Part shown: in pieces, positions 4,938 to 5,544 of the stretch
How positions within the stretch are numbered: position 1 is the stretch's first letter
Layout: each line of letters begins with the position of its first letter
Notes under the pieces: model-generated
Database searches by the model: none
Seen by the model: only the letters and a program-made list of their open reading frames with translations
Told to the model about the DNA's origin: nothing
Source of the DNA: BS750m-G69 sp964441235
Lineage (GTDB): Bacteria > Fidelibacterota > UBA2242
Assembly: GCA_964441235.1 (NCBI GenBank)
Contig: CAYTUQ010000094.1
Span: 1 to 5,544 of the forward strand
Length of the DNA: 5,544 nt
Reading direction: 5' to 3'
Position numbers and translations under genes: made by a program

Positions 4938-5220
4938 GGTCGTCTTCGTAAGTAGAAAAGCTGAGAAAACTTATAGAAGACTCAGTCAAGGCGATCCACG
5001 AATTATGGTTGAAATAGACGGGGCTCTAGAACAACTGGAGACAAATCCGAAAGAAATAGCACTTATGCGAAAGTCAACCATTAGAAAAATGAAAGGCAAA
5101 TATAAGGGTAAGTACAGAATAAAGACTCCTTCCGGTTATCGCATAGTCTACGAAATTGTTGGGAAGAAACCATTGGTTAAGATTTATAAAATCGATACTC
5201 GGGAAAGTATAGGTTATTAA
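4930..5220 (+). CDS. RelE/ParE-family toxin
   Basis: A 96-residue basic protein with the RelE/ParE fold pattern. A first strand YEVVFV leads into helices with AEKTYRRL (11-18) and DGALEQLETNP (30-40); then comes RKMKGKYKGKYRIKTPSGYRIVYEI (52-76) and a last strand LVKIYKIDTRESIGY (82-96). The K(M/L)KG...YRI...GYRIVYEI run and the late R91 and Y96 are family hallmarks. Relatives are either ribosome-dependent mRNA nucleases (RelE branch) or gyrase poisons (ParE branch). The cluster of K and R residues with R63, R71, R91 and Y96 leans towards the RelE branch, but this is not proven. The ATG overlaps the antitoxin stop by 8 bases, and GGAGAG at 4915-4920 gives a good ribosome site, so the two are likely co-translated. 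Length is normal and nothing looks broken. Confidence 0.85.
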   Translation: MYEVVFVSRKAEKTYRRLSQGDPRIMVEIDGALEQLETNPKEIALMRKSTIRKMKGKYKGKYRIKTPSGYRIVYEIVGKKPLVKIYKIDTRESIGY

Positions 5221-5294
5221 AGAGGCTTGTATGCTTTAAATATGATTTCACATGGACCTCTAGCCATAATTTCATCTGTCATAAATTCCATACT

Positions 5295-5462
5295 ATGGTA
5301 CAGGATGGGGATACACATAATTATGCAGAATATGGTATGGGTGAAATCACAGAAAAGGAAGACGAGCGAGTCACCTGTATTAGGAAGATTCCTGAGAAAA
5401 ACCAACTTGCCACAATAATTCATACCGATGAATCAGCGATTTTTTTTGCCCCATATATTTGA
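5295..5462 (+). CDS. Hypothetical small protein or C-terminal gene relic
   Basis: An open frame ends at TGA 5460-5462. From the only ATG downstream of the toxin gene, at 5295, it gives 55 residues (beginning MVQDGDTHNYAEYGMGEITE, ending HTDESAIFFAPYI). The same frame is open upstream through 5223 and into the toxin gene, adding TWTSSHNFICHKFHT just before that Met. The composition (mixed charged residues, few low-complexity runs) is more protein-like than the two overlapping frames in the same stretch. There is no Shine-Dalgarno before 5295. It may be the surviving end of a gene whose start was lost when the toxin-antitoxin segment arrived, or a small real gene, or chance. I do not recognise the family. 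Confidence 0.35.
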   Translation: MVQDGDTHNYAEYGMGEITEKEDERVTCIRKIPEKNQLATIIHTDESAIFFAPYI

Positions 5463-5544
5463 CTAATATTGTTCAGGACAGAGTAAAATTATCGTATATA
5501 GGTCTAATATATTATGGCGTTACTAATTTGTATATTATATCTGA

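Noticed and set aside
5227..5418. Plus-strand open frame of 63 codons after the toxin
   Set aside because: It overlaps a better plus-strand frame (to 5462), has no ribosome site (its apparent start is a TTG-type or weak start) and shows no domain pattern.
5217..5423. Minus-strand open frame of 68 codons
   Set aside because: Its hydrophobic Cys/Phe-rich composition is typical of antisense to an AT-rich region; the plus-strand frame ending at 5462 is more protein-like.

Overview
The window is AT-rich, with a GC-richer patch at about 1,760-2,520. It looks like a chromosomal fragment from the Bacteroidota / Ignavibacteriota-like (FCB) part of the bacterial tree. Three things suggest this: an outer-membrane Wzi-type barrel preceded by an SLH-like segment, start codons mostly without a strong Shine-Dalgarno sequence, and an intergenic stretch full of dispersed repeats of the kind common in those genomes (TGTCATTCTGA..., CCCGTTGGG, TTAGCGTCTTTGCGGTGA). 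The lineage is an inference; no rRNA or housekeeping marker is present.

Layout. 1-172: a heptamer satellite (ACCATTA and variants) followed by a C-rich short repeat, ending 7 bases before a start codon. 180-1718: an outer-membrane capsule-assembly Wzi-family protein. 1719-2908: about 1.2 kb with no intact gene, packed with palindromic repeats: small tetraloop hairpins, an inverted-repeat MITE-like element and its partial copies, a two-locus structured repeat family showing covariation, and a pair of inverted CCCGTTGGG hairpins. It also holds a possible 20-residue relic of an aldolase start. 2909-4030: an archaeal-type (STAND/AAA-like) P-loop ATPase with a C-terminal winged-helix-like region. 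4082-4567: the N-terminal third or so of a protein that I associate with polysaccharide loci, cut off and finished by a GC-richer unrelated tail. 4668-5220: a compact two-gene toxin-antitoxin operon with an unrecognised antitoxin, a RelE/ParE-family toxin, an 8-base overlap and a candidate operator over the -10 box. 5221-5462: a short open frame that could be a small gene or a gene relic. 5463-5544: nothing recognised.

How the parts fit. The Wzi gene and the truncated gene both point to surface polysaccharide production, so the window may lie in or beside an exopolysaccharide/capsule region that has been eroded by repeat insertion and has taken in accessory cargo (ATPase, toxin-antitoxin pair). 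No large undescribed multi-gene system is evident. The best leads are the covarying structured repeats, the satellite abutting the Wzi gene, and the antitoxin without a recognisable DNA-binding fold.
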